The notes beneath the pieces are model-generated. The model did no database searches and was not told the origin of the DNA. It worked only from the letters and a program-made list of their open reading frames with translations. Shown here in pieces: positions 1-7,382 of a DNA stretch of 13,669 bases. The translations under genes were made by a program, and so were the position numbers. How positions within the stretch are numbered: the stretch's first letter is position 1; the number at the start of each line of letters is the position of its first letter. The stretch is taken from NCBI GenBank assembly GCA_900543105.1, contig UQQA01000066.1:1-13669 (forward strand), read 5' to 3'. The stretch is from an uncultured Ruminococcus sp. (GTDB taxonomy: Bacteria > Bacillota > Clostridia > Oscillospirales > Ruminococcaceae).

Positions 1-3
1 TTA

Positions 4-11
4 TCACCTCT
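4..11 (-). promoter_or_regulatory. Ribosome binding site of a divergent gene lying left of the window
   Basis: The minus strand reads AGAGGTGATAA up to base 1, directly downstream of the leftward promoter. AGAGGTGA matches a Shine-Dalgarno sequence, and a start codon would be expected within a few bases beyond the left edge. The implied 5' leader is very short, about ten bases before the Shine-Dalgarno core. The gene itself is not visible, so its product cannot be named. Confidence 0.6.
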
Positions 12-18
12 TAATGAT

Positions 19-47
19 ATTATACTACATTCTACCGTGTAAGTCAA
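19..47 (-). promoter_or_regulatory. Strong leftward sigma-A-type promoter
   Basis: Read on the minus strand, this stretch has a -35 hexamer TTGACT (plus-strand 47 to 42), a 17-bp spacer and a perfect -10 hexamer TATAAT (24 to 19). Hexamers and spacing are close to the vegetative sigma-A consensus of Firmicutes. Transcription should begin near position 12 and run out of the left edge. The promoter faces away from topB, so it serves a divergent gene that is not in the window. No operator-like palindrome is obvious over it. Confidence 0.8.
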
Positions 48-83
48 GAGAAATATATTTTATTATGTCGAAAGGAAGATTTT

Positions 84-2165
84 ATGAAACTGATAATAAC
101 CGAGAAGCCCTCAACAGGTGCTATTCTGGCACACGTTGTGGGAGCAAGAGAGAAGATACACGGAAACGGAACAGCCTATTGCTACAAAGGCAGCGGCTAT
201 TACGTTGTCAGTGCGAGAGGACACCTTTACGGTTTGGGAGAACCTACTGATTACGGCTTTTCAAAGAAATACAAACTTGATGAACTGCCTATGTTTCCTG
301 ATTTCAGGATATTCCCCGGCGGCAATGATACGGCAGATGTTCGCTCGCTTATCTCCGAACTCATAAACCTTGACGAGGTGGACGAGCTTATCTGTGCCAC
401 CGATGCAGGGCGAGAGGGCGAACTCATTTTCCGTCATATCTATGAAGCCAATAACTGTAAGAAGCCGGTAAAACGCCTTTGGTGCAATTCAATGACCGAT
501 AAAGCGATAAGAGAAAAGATGAAAAATCTTCCTCCCGACAGCGATTTTGACGGTGAGTACAAGGCGGCGCTTGCAAGACAGAAGGCAGACTGGATAATCG
601 GAATGAATCTGTCACGTTTGTATGGCGTTCTTGACAATTATGCTCATCATATCGGCAGAGTGAAAACGCCCGTGCTGTCAATTATTGTTCAGAGGGATAA
701 TGAAATTGAAAATTTCAAAAAGAGCGTTTCATACCGCCTTGAAATGCCCAATGGTGCGTTGTCGGAAAGCGTTTATGAAAGCCGTGAAGAAGCGGAAAGA
801 CAGATGAATTACGCAAACGGCAGAAATGTGTCCGTTGTATCCGCTGTCAGAGAGAACAAAAGCAAGAACCGACCGCTTCTGCATAATCTCACATCATTGC
901 AGCAGGAAGCAAATAAGGTTTACGGCTACACGGCAAAGCAGACACTTGATGCCGCACAGAGCCTTTACGAAAAGAAGCTCATAACATATCCGAGAACGGA
1001 CTGCACATATATCTCCGAGGATATGAAAAGCGGCGTTATCCGCACGGTTGACTGTCTGGCGGCTGTTCCCGAATATGTGGAGAGGGCAGACAGGCTCATT
1101 GCACAGGGTCTTAACCTTGATGACAGGGTTATAAACAACAGCAGAATGGACGGACACGATCACCACGCTATCATTCCCGAAGCAAGAACCGAGGGAATAA
1201 CCGGACTTTCGGAAACCGAAAGGAATGTTTACGGTCTTGCAGTAAACCGTCTGCTTTGTGCGGCGGACAAGCCTTACAGGTATGAAGAAGCAAACTACAC
1301 CTTTTCCTGCAACGGCATTATCTACAAGCTGAAAAAGGAAATTCCCGTTGAACCGGGTTGGAAAGCCTATGACACGGAAAAAGAGGAAAGTGCGGATAAT
1401 ACTCCCGATGAACGCTATGCACAGGGCAGCTCCTTTATTGCCAAGGATATAAAGGTAAAGGAAATTGAAACTCAGCCACCCAAGCATTTTACCGATGCAA
1501 GCCTGCTTTCCGTTATGGCAAACATTGATAACCGCATTGACGATAAATTCCTCAAATACGCAGTATCGGGAAAGGGTATCGGAACGGAAGCCACAAGAGC
1601 CGATGTTATCGAGGAGCTTATAAAGGCAGGATATGCGGAACGTTCATACAGAAATATCGTATCAACACAGTTCGGCAGGAATTTTATAGCTTCTATTCCC
1701 GACAGCGTGAAATCCGTTGAAAGAACAGCCGAATGGGAGCAGTTTTTTACCGATGTCAAGGAAAAGGACATTGGCACAGAGCAGTTTTTCAATGAGGTAA
1801 AGGATTTTGTAACCTCTGTTATCTCACTTGAAACAGCACCCGACCGCAGCAGAAAGCCGCTTAAATGCGTAAATCCAAATTCACCGATGAGAGAGCCAAT
1901 CGGAATCTGTCCGAGATGCGGAAAGCGAATATTCGAGGGCAAAAAGAATTTTTACTGCGAATCGGGCAGAGAAGGCTGCGGCTTTACCCTTTGGAAAGAG
2001 GACAGGTACAACGGAATTACGGTAACTGCCGAAAATGCCGCCGACCTTATTGCGGGACGGACTATCCGCAAGGCAAAGAAAAAGCTGAACGGCGAAACGG
2101 TGAGGAAATCCTACATTATGGAGGATACGGGAAAGTACATAAATATCCGTGCGGAGGGGAAATAA
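84..2165 (+). CDS. topB: DNA topoisomerase III (type IA), mobile-element type
   Basis: This type IA topoisomerase (693 aa) would cleave and rejoin one DNA strand to relax or decatenate DNA in the cytoplasm. The N-terminal Toprim domain starts with MKLIITEKPS, carrying the conserved Glu7. Its acidic motif is ATDAGREGE (residues 105-113), the form common in element-borne TopB of Firmicutes. QKADWIIGMNLSRLYG (166-181) and GRVKTP (191-196) are typical core motifs, and the catalytic tyrosine is Tyr302 in ITYPRTD. The C-terminus has a four-cysteine zinc ribbon (Cys609, 612, 625, 632). The start is fixed by the canonical N-terminus and by AAAGGA at 71-76. It is the first gene of the rightward string, and its stop is directly followed by the next ATG. 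Stand-alone topB genes are a regular part of Gram-positive integrative conjugative elements. No strong rightward promoter is evident in the 83 bases upstream. The identification is secure; the role in conjugation is inferred from context. Confidence 0.96.
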   Translation: MKLIITEKPSTGAILAHVVGAREKIHGNGTAYCYKGSGYYVVSARGHLYGLGEPTDYGFSKKYKLDELPMFPDFRIFPGGNDTADVRSLISELINLDEVDELICATDAGREGELIFRHIYEANNCKKPVKRLWCNSMTDKAIREKMKNLPPDSDFDGEYKAALARQKADWIIGMNLSRLYGVLDNYAHHIGRVKTPVLSIIVQRDNEIENFKKSVSYRLEMPNGALSESVYESREEAERQMNYANGRNVSVVSAVRENKSKNRPLLHNLTSLQQEANKVYGYTAKQTLDAAQSLYEKKLITYPRTDCTYISEDMKSGVIRTVDCLAAVPEYVERADRLIAQGLNLDDRVINNSRMDGHDHHAIIPEARTEGITGLSETERNVYGLAVNRLLCAADKPYRYEEANYTFSCNGIIYKLKKEIPVEPGWKAYDTEKEESADNTPDERYAQGSSFIAKDIKVKEIETQPPKHFTDASLLSVMANIDNRIDDKFLKYAVSGKGIGTEATRADVIEELIKAGYAERSYRNIVSTQFGRNFIASIPDSVKSVERTAEWEQFFTDVKEKDIGTEQFFNEVKDFVTSVISLETAPDRSRKPLKCVNPNSPMREPIGICPRCGKRIFEGKKNFYCESGREGCGFTLWKEDRYNGITVTAENAADLIAGRTIRKAKKKLNGETVRKSYIMEDTGKYINIRAEGK

Positions 2166-3620
2166 ATGAGCGAGAATGCGAAAAAGGTATATGAATACTG
2201 TGCGGCTGACGACCTGATAATTCCCTATATCTGGCGATGTGCCTTTCTTGCGAAGATATGCGGTGTCCGGATTCCCGATGATACCGAGGTTGTGTGTATG
2301 AATGAGCAGGAAAAAGACTCCGTATCGAGCGAGCCGTATTCAAATGCACTTGCACATCTCCTTATTCTGTTCGGAGCAGGGTATATCCGTTTTGAACAGA
2401 TGGCTTCTTTGGCGAGAGATGCAAAAAAATATGAGGACGAGATTTTATCGGCAGAGAGCTTTGTCATAGAGCAATCGGGAAAAGACGAAAAGGAACAGGT
2501 CAGCCGTGAGTATATCGAAAATATTTTGCTTTGCACCATTGAATCAAGAAAGCATCCCGAAATTCAGACGGTGAATTTTGAAATGGCGAGAAGTCTTTGC
2601 GAAGGTCCCTATACAACAATACGGAAAGGCTTTGTGTATGTGAAAGATGTTGCATTTTTAACCGTTCTTGCAAATGTTAAAGAACCTATGGGCGGTATTC
2701 GGGGCGGTGCGGTTGAGGTGTTCCCAAGCGAGCGAAATACGGGTGACATCAATCAGAAAAAGATTGATGAGGAGCTGAACAAGGGGAATACAAACGAGCT
2801 TCCCGATATTCTTTTCCTTGTAAATCTGAAAAATGCCTATTACATTCAGCAGATTTACAGCAAGCCGTATTCGGTGGAGTTTATAACCTACGCAAAGGCG
2901 GAGGGCATACCCTTTGATGAAAATTTTTCAAGGAAATATGACGAGTATGTTCTGAATAACAAGCTGAAAGTCACAGTTTCCGCAATTTCACGCAAGAGGA
3001 ATATATGCGGTGATGATGTGAACTGGTTCGATTACGGAACTACGAAATACCTTGATAAGCAAATTATCATTGATGACAAGTACGATGTCACAAAGGAAAT
3101 CTGCCTTGCCGATGTGGGAAAGGAAGAACAGATTGATGATGAGGTTTTAATCAATACTGCAATGGACAGGTTTATTTCCGAAAACGAAACGGCGGATAAA
3201 ACCGTTATTGAAGTAACCTTCTGCGGAAAGAAATATGTGTATCTCTATGATTCTGCCAAAGGCAGGAAGATACTCCTTGATAACGATAAATTCCGCAGGA
3301 TTCCTTTTGACTATAACAATGTCTGGACCACGGTTATGGAATGGTCAAGGTCAAAGCTCATACAGAAAAAGGGTGACTGCATTATCGTTCCCGATTCGGA
3401 AATGGCTAAAATTGCCGAAGGCGACCGTGATTATGCACGGCGAATGATTGAGGAGCAGTATTCGCTTAAAAAGAACGGAAACCGTATGCTCCAGAAGTTA
3501 AGCGAGCTGAAATCATACGCCAAGAGCGAAATGGATTTTAAGGAACAGCAGGCTAAATATAAAGCAAGCAGAGAAACAGGTGTAAAGGAGGACAAGAAAA
3601 GTGAGAGTGTTAATTCGTGA
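2166..3620 (+). CDS. Conserved-looking hypothetical protein, 484 aa, function unknown
   Basis: I do not recognise this protein. It starts immediately after the topB stop, with GGAGGGG at 2153-2159 as ribosome binding site inside the topB coding end. It appears soluble and cytoplasmic: there is no signal peptide, and the only hydrophobic run (about residues 60-73) is too short for a membrane segment. The N-terminal third is mixed helical and the middle is rich in Lys, Asp and Tyr. A segment near residues 350-400 has alternating strand-like hydrophobic residues (KKYVYLYD, then WTTVMEW). The last 60 residues are charged and probably helical, rich in Lys and Glu. No catalytic motif, Walker box or cysteine cluster is visible. 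It may be an accessory protein of the element's DNA-processing module, but only position supports that. Confidence 0.85.
   Translation: MSENAKKVYEYCAADDLIIPYIWRCAFLAKICGVRIPDDTEVVCMNEQEKDSVSSEPYSNALAHLLILFGAGYIRFEQMASLARDAKKYEDEILSAESFVIEQSGKDEKEQVSREYIENILLCTIESRKHPEIQTVNFEMARSLCEGPYTTIRKGFVYVKDVAFLTVLANVKEPMGGIRGGAVEVFPSERNTGDINQKKIDEELNKGNTNELPDILFLVNLKNAYYIQQIYSKPYSVEFITYAKAEGIPFDENFSRKYDEYVLNNKLKVTVSAISRKRNICGDDVNWFDYGTTKYLDKQIIIDDKYDVTKEICLADVGKEEQIDDEVLINTAMDRFISENETADKTVIEVTFCGKKYVYLYDSAKGRKILLDNDKFRRIPFDYNNVWTTVMEWSRSKLIQKKGDCIIVPDSEMAKIAEGDRDYARRMIEEQYSLKKNGNRMLQKLSELKSYAKSEMDFKEQQAKYKASRETGVKEDKKSESVNS
3585..3591 (+). promoter_or_regulatory. Ribosome binding site that fixes a GTG start
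   Basis: AAGGAGG lies 9 bases before GTG at 3601, inside the end of the preceding gene. The strong match and good spacing support the GTG start, which makes the two genes overlap by 20 bases in different frames and suggests translational coupling. Confidence 0.75.
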
Positions 3621-3882
3621 AACCCTTGAAACAGCAGTTATAAACATATACGGCAGGGACGGCAGACAGCATACAAATGACTTTTTTGAGAAGTATTTTG
3701 CCGATTCGGAGGGTGCATATCCCACCCTTGATGAAGAACGTGAGGAGTTCGGCACAGATGCACAGTGGACGATAATCACAAGGCGTGATTTTGACCTTTT
3801 CGCAGGAACGGTTGAAACGCTTCAAAAGGCTATTGACAGTGCAGACAGCTATGCACAGGATTCCGACAGCTATCTTATATAA
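3601..3882 (+). CDS. Small acidic hypothetical protein, 93 aa
   Basis: This short gene is not recognised. It begins at GTG and its first 20 bases overlap the previous gene. The product has about 20 Asp+Glu against 9 Arg+Lys, so it is strongly acidic, and it lacks a membrane segment, signal peptide or cysteine. The N-terminal part (MRVLIRETLETAVINIYGRD) looks like a strand-helix-strand start, and the C-terminal 25 residues are Asp/Ser rich and probably helical. The next gene follows after 18 bases with its own GGAGGAGG. Its reality is supported by the ribosome binding site, the tight packing and a codon style matching its neighbours. It could be a small regulator or partner of either neighbour; nothing in the sequence decides this. 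Confidence 0.8.
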   Translation: MRVLIRETLETAVINIYGRDGRQHTNDFFEKYFADSEGAYPTLDEEREEFGTDAQWTIITRRDFDLFAGTVETLQKAIDSADSYAQDSDSYLI

Positions 3883-3900
3883 CGGAGGAGGCAAAAGTCT

Positions 3901-5763
3901 ATGGCAGAAAACAGAGAAATCGACCTTAACGAGATTTTAAGCAGGCTTGAATTTCTTGAAAAAGAAAATGTATCTCTCCGTGAGGAAGTTAGCGAGCTGA
4001 AAAACAATGACATTGAATTCAGAAACGAAATCAATGTTATCAACCGTTTTATTGCAGCTCTCACGGAATGTCAGACCGTTGAAGAAGTGATGATGGAAAC
4101 CGAAAGCGTGGCAAAGCATATTACAGGAAGCGAAAATGCGGCTTTCTATTGTATGGACAGTGCAAGCAAGAAGTTTTTCTCCGAGGACGAGGGACGAAGC
4201 TGGCAGACGAGCGAGGAAAACAAGGTCCTTAAAGATGTTTTCGACAGTCAGGAAATAAGCGAGAACGGAGATAAGACATATATCCCTCTTGTTGCCGAAA
4301 ACGGAAAATCGCTGGGTGTTGTTGTAACGGAAAACAGGGATAATGAGTGCAAATTCGATATTGACCGAGTGTTCGCAAAGGGCAGTTCGCTTGTGGGCGG
4401 TATGCAGCTTGGACTTTTAAAGGAATACGAGCATCAAGGCAGAATTACCGACCGTCTGACACAGATGTATAACCGGCAGGGACTTGACGAATACCTTGTG
4501 AATACTGTTGTCAAGGCAATGTCAGAGGGCAAGAGCGTAAATATCCTTATGAGTGATATTGACCATTTTAAAAATGTAAATGATACATATGGACACACGG
4601 CAGGAGATATTATTCTCCAAAGCACAGCCGATGCCATAAAGGATATTGCAAAGGAGGGTGCAAGCAATTGTTTCCGAATAGGCGGTGAGGAAATGGTTAC
4701 AGTCCTCATAACCGATACTCCCGAACAGGCTATTGATATGGCTGAAACCCTCCGCAAAAATGTTGAGGGAATCGTTAATACGGTTGAGGGCAAGGACAAG
4801 GGTGTTCACGATGTTTCGGTAAGCATTTCAATCGGCATACACGAAATGAAACCTGATGTTCCCTTTACAAAGGAAAATGCGGAAGCACTTTTCGATACTG
4901 CGTACAAAACGGCAGATGCGGCGGCATATACCGCAAAGGAAACCGGCAGGAACAAGGTAGTATGTGCAGACGAACAGAACTATGTTTCCTATCTTGCGAT
5001 GAAAACGGCAGAGGTTTTTGTAAAGGCAGAGGGACTTGAAGCTCCCGATGACATAAAGGGCATTGAAGAAATGATTTCCGACAGCTTTGCAAATCCCACG
5101 GAAGAACAGGGACTTTCGGATATTATTGACGCACTCCGCACTTATGCGGTGCAGACTTCCGAAAATATGCCCGATATATCGGCTCTTGCGGATTTTATTG
5201 CGGATAAGGCAGAGGAGTTTTCGGAAAAGAAAAATGCTGTGACTGTTGCCGAAACGGATTTGACCGACCTTGAGCAGGATAACCGCACACAGGAAGAAAA
5301 TATTTTTGATGTTATGTCGGCTGCAACTCCCGAAACGCTCATTTCCGTTGAACAGAACGGCTGCGTTGATTTTATGAAAACGGACAAGCCTATTGAGGAT
5401 ATTCTTCTTTGCTGTGCCGAGGATAAGCCGTTTAAGGCTATATCGGATATGGCAGGAGAGCATATTTCCGAAGCGGATTTTGCAAGTGAGAATCAGAGCA
5501 GGAACACGCTTGCCGTTGAGATAAATATTGATGAAAACACACTTACGGCATACAACAATGATTTTACCGCAAATATTCCTCTTGATAAAGCGGTGGCGGA
5601 TATTACCGCAGTTTTCCCTAAAGAATTGCCTTACTACACAACCGACAATCAGACAAAGGGAAACACCTTTGCGGAAAAGGTTGCCGCTATGAAAGAATGG
5701 GCGGAAAAGACAATCGAAAAGGTAAAAGAAGCAAGTCTTAAAAGGGACGAGGTGGCGAGATAA
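3901..5763 (+). CDS. GAF-like/GGDEF diguanylate cyclase with novel C-terminal half
   Basis: The 620-aa product should make cyclic di-GMP from two GTP. Residues 8-50 form a leucine/glutamate-rich coiled coil likely to support dimerisation. Residues about 50-170 resemble a GAF-type sensor, and the GGDEF domain spans about 184-356. Visible catalytic features are DRLTQMYNRQ (184-193), metal-binding DIDHFK (219-224), guanine-contacting Asn227 and Asp236 in NDTYGHTAGD, the signature GGEEM (261-265, usual form GGEEF), and SISIGI. The RxxD inhibitory site that normally precedes the signature is replaced by EGAS (252-255), so product inhibition is predicted to be lost. Residues 366-620 are acidic and not recognised. 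No EAL domain or membrane segment is present, so the enzyme should be cytosolic. The ribosome binding site is GGAGGAGG at 3884-3891. The TAA stop shares one base with the next ATG. Diguanylate cyclases are known on SXT/R391-type elements, which gives a precedent for an element-borne copy. Confidence 0.92.
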   Translation: MAENREIDLNEILSRLEFLEKENVSLREEVSELKNNDIEFRNEINVINRFIAALTECQTVEEVMMETESVAKHITGSENAAFYCMDSASKKFFSEDEGRSWQTSEENKVLKDVFDSQEISENGDKTYIPLVAENGKSLGVVVTENRDNECKFDIDRVFAKGSSLVGGMQLGLLKEYEHQGRITDRLTQMYNRQGLDEYLVNTVVKAMSEGKSVNILMSDIDHFKNVNDTYGHTAGDIILQSTADAIKDIAKEGASNCFRIGGEEMVTVLITDTPEQAIDMAETLRKNVEGIVNTVEGKDKGVHDVSVSISIGIHEMKPDVPFTKENAEALFDTAYKTADAAAYTAKETGRNKVVCADEQNYVSYLAMKTAEVFVKAEGLEAPDDIKGIEEMISDSFANPTEEQGLSDIIDALRTYAVQTSENMPDISALADFIADKAEEFSEKKNAVTVAETDLTDLEQDNRTQEENIFDVMSAATPETLISVEQNGCVDFMKTDKPIEDILLCCAEDKPFKAISDMAGEHISEADFASENQSRNTLAVEINIDENTLTAYNNDFTANIPLDKAVADITAVFPKELPYYTTDNQTKGNTFAEKVAAMKEWAEKTIEKVKEASLKRDEVAR

Positions 5764-7013
5764 TGTTTTATACCGAAGAACAGATAAAAAGGGCAAACGA
5801 GCGAAGCATTTCCGAGTATTTCCGTTCGGCAGGGTATGACTGCAAACAGATTCGCTCCGAAACCCATATCGCAGGCTTTGGCGGATTCTATGTTAAGGAC
5901 ACGGTTGTCCCCAATCAGTTTTATGTTCATTCACAGCAGACGGGCGGCATCGGACTTGTGAGCTGTCTGATGAAGGTACTGAATATGCCGTTTAAGGAAG
6001 CTGTGCAGACTGCACTTGACGGTGAACAGGGCAGAGGTGAGGGAAAGACAGGACATACATCAACACCACGATATGTTCAAACGAAAGTCGTACCGAAACC
6101 CGAACCCAAACCCGAATTTGAAATGCCCCAAAAGGGTGCGGATAACAGAAAAGCGTACAGCTATCTTACGAAAACACGATACATAAATCCCGAAGTTGTA
6201 AATGCCTTTATCCGTGCAGGAGTTCTCTTTCAGGACACAAAGGGCAATGCCGTTTTTCTTCACAGTGAGAACGGCAAGCCCTGCGGTGCGGAGATACACG
6301 GAACAGGCGGAAAGAGCTATACAGTGGGAAATTCAAAATATTCGGATTTTATCGACAGAAAGGTTATCCCCACAGAGCCGTACATAGCGGAGCTTCTTGA
6401 CCGAAAGCTGAAAAATGCGGACGTGAAATTTGCAGGGTATGTTTATGAGAAAAACGCAAATATTGTTGCCGACAGCAAGGATTTTAATGTCATAAGCAAT
6501 GCCATCTCTGAAATATTAAAAAGCAATATTGACCGAGATGCGGTTGAAAATGATGTTCATTCCAAGCTGAAAAACTACAAGGGAGTTGCTCCCGGAACAA
6601 CGGAAAGTTATTTTTCCTATGACAAAGGCAATCCGCAGAAAGCATTTGTGTTTGAAAGTGCGATCGACCTTATGAGCTTTATGTCACTGCACCCCGATAT
6701 GACCGACTGCAAGTTTGCTGCAATGGCAGGACTTAAACCGAATGTGGTGGAAAAGCTCCTTGAAAAGAATATGCCTGTTACATTATGTGTGGACAATGAC
6801 ACGGCAGGGGAGAAGTTCGCAGGACGGTTTGGCTCACAGGTAAAGGTATTTACCGAGTGCAGACATTACGGTGTAAAGGATTTTAACGAGCTGCTTACGG
6901 CAAGAAAAACCGTTCCTTTTAAGGGCAAGGTAAACGCTGTGAAAAGCTGGGCGAATAATGCAATTCAAAGAATGAATGAAAATCAAATCAGAGTAGCGGA
7001 GGTTGCAAGATGA
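5763..7013 (+). CDS. DUF3991/Toprim primase-like protein
   Basis: This 416-aa protein belongs to the DUF3991-Toprim family found on Gram-positive mobile elements. Residues 1-85 resemble the N-terminal region of DnaG-like primases (start FYTEEQIKRANERSISEYF, then a GGIGLVSCLMKVL segment) but lack the zinc-binding cysteines. A Pro/Lys linker (about 105-122) leads to DUF3991 (about 125-190: YLTKTRYINPEVVNAFI). The Toprim domain carries Glu298 in FESAIDLMSF, DND at 344-346 in LCVDNDTAGEKFA, and KDFNE at 372-376. Between the DUF3991 strand and the GVAPGT segment (274-279) about 80 residues (190-270) seem to be an insertion relative to the family pattern. The ATG overlaps the previous stop (TAATG), with GAGGTGG at 5749-5755 as ribosome binding site. 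The protein may prime or process DNA during transfer or replication, but biochemical roles in this family are not settled. Confidence 0.85.
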   Translation: MFYTEEQIKRANERSISEYFRSAGYDCKQIRSETHIAGFGGFYVKDTVVPNQFYVHSQQTGGIGLVSCLMKVLNMPFKEAVQTALDGEQGRGEGKTGHTSTPRYVQTKVVPKPEPKPEFEMPQKGADNRKAYSYLTKTRYINPEVVNAFIRAGVLFQDTKGNAVFLHSENGKPCGAEIHGTGGKSYTVGNSKYSDFIDRKVIPTEPYIAELLDRKLKNADVKFAGYVYEKNANIVADSKDFNVISNAISEILKSNIDRDAVENDVHSKLKNYKGVAPGTTESYFSYDKGNPQKAFVFESAIDLMSFMSLHPDMTDCKFAAMAGLKPNVVEKLLEKNMPVTLCVDNDTAGEKFAGRFGSQVKVFTECRHYGVKDFNELLTARKTVPFKGKVNAVKSWANNAIQRMNENQIRVAEVAR

Positions 7014-7369
7014 ATGATTTAACAACAGGTTTTACCGAAAAAATCGTACCCGAAACCGCAGATGTTCCACCGGAACATTTTGAAAAGGCAGCCGAAAAGA
7101 AATCCAAAACCGATAAGCGTCTGGAAAAGCTGAACGCATTGAAGGACAAGTATGGCAAGGCGGTTCTGGCACAGGAAACCGCAACAAGGAAAACGCAGGA
7201 TATATCCGCACAGATCGAGGAAATCGAAAACGAGCTTCACGCAGAGGAGGCAGCGGAGCTTGACAAGGCTTGTGCCGTAAAAAATCTGTCATATCGGGAG
7301 ATAGCAAAATTCCTTATGAAAATCCCCGAAGATATGACCCTGACCGATATTCTGAATATGCTTTCGTAA
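7010..7369 (+). CDS. Short coiled-coil protein, DUF4315-like, with one VPxEH motif
   Basis: The 119-aa product has a short N-terminal tail and then a long charged helix (about residues 28-90) with heptad-like spacing, ending in a small helical segment (YREIAKFLMKIPEDMTLTDIL). Helix plus C-terminal segment resemble DUF4315, small coiled-coil proteins next to giant polyvalent genes on Firmicute elements; this is from memory of the pattern, not a search. The tail carries DVPPEHFE (residues 18-25), encoded by one of the palindromic repeats that recur in the next gene. The start overlaps the preceding stop (ATGA), with GGAGG at 6998-7002 upstream. The shared motif and adjacency suggest it acts with, or shares a binding partner with, the giant protein. 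It has no membrane segment or enzymatic motif. Confidence 0.82.
   Translation: MNDLTTGFTEKIVPETADVPPEHFEKAAEKKSKTDKRLEKLNALKDKYGKAVLAQETATRKTQDISAQIEEIENELHAEEAAELDKACAVKNLSYREIAKFLMKIPEDMTLTDILNMLS
7062..7078 (+). repeat. Palindrome copy A (centre ACC), in the coiled-coil gene
   Basis: ATGTTCC-ACC-GGAACAT has perfect 7-bp arms around a 3-base centre. The core is the exact reverse complement of copies B-D (GGT centre), so this copy lies in the opposite orientation. It encodes D-V-P-P-E-H at residues 18-23. In RNA the arms could form a short stem closed by a three-base loop. Confidence 0.9.
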
Positions 7370-7374
7370 GGAGG
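7368..7374 (+). promoter_or_regulatory. Ribosome binding site of the giant gene, overlapping the previous stop
   Basis: AAGGAGG lies 8 bases before ATG 7383 and includes the last two bases of the TAA stop at 7367-7369. Ribosomes ending the coiled-coil gene would stop on the binding site of the giant gene, which favours coupled translation. Confidence 0.75.
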
Positions 7375-7382
7375 ACTGCAAA

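Noticed and set aside
51..66. Rightward promoter for topB (TATATT at 54-59 or TATTAT at 61-66)
   Set aside because: Neither has a recognisable -35 hexamer at 16-18 bp, so I could not support a promoter call.
14..250. 78-codon plus-strand frame at the left edge
   Set aside because: It overlaps the start of topB in another frame, has no ribosome binding site and its translation resembles no protein family.
105..420. DAG in place of DxD in the Toprim motif of TopB as a defect
   Set aside because: TDAGREGE is, as I recall, normal for TopB of Firmicute mobile elements, so it is not evidence of inactivation.
4828..5796. 322-codon open frame on the minus strand, and other long minus-strand frames (for example 8424-9086 and 12927-13556)
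   Set aside because: They lie antisense to well-supported genes, lack ribosome binding sites and recognisable domains, and have compositions typical of reverse shadows.
5749..7013. Shared C-terminal EVAR ending of the cyclase and the Toprim protein
   Set aside because: In both genes these codons contain the ribosome binding site of the next gene (GAGGTGG, GGAGG), so the likeness is explained by that constraint.
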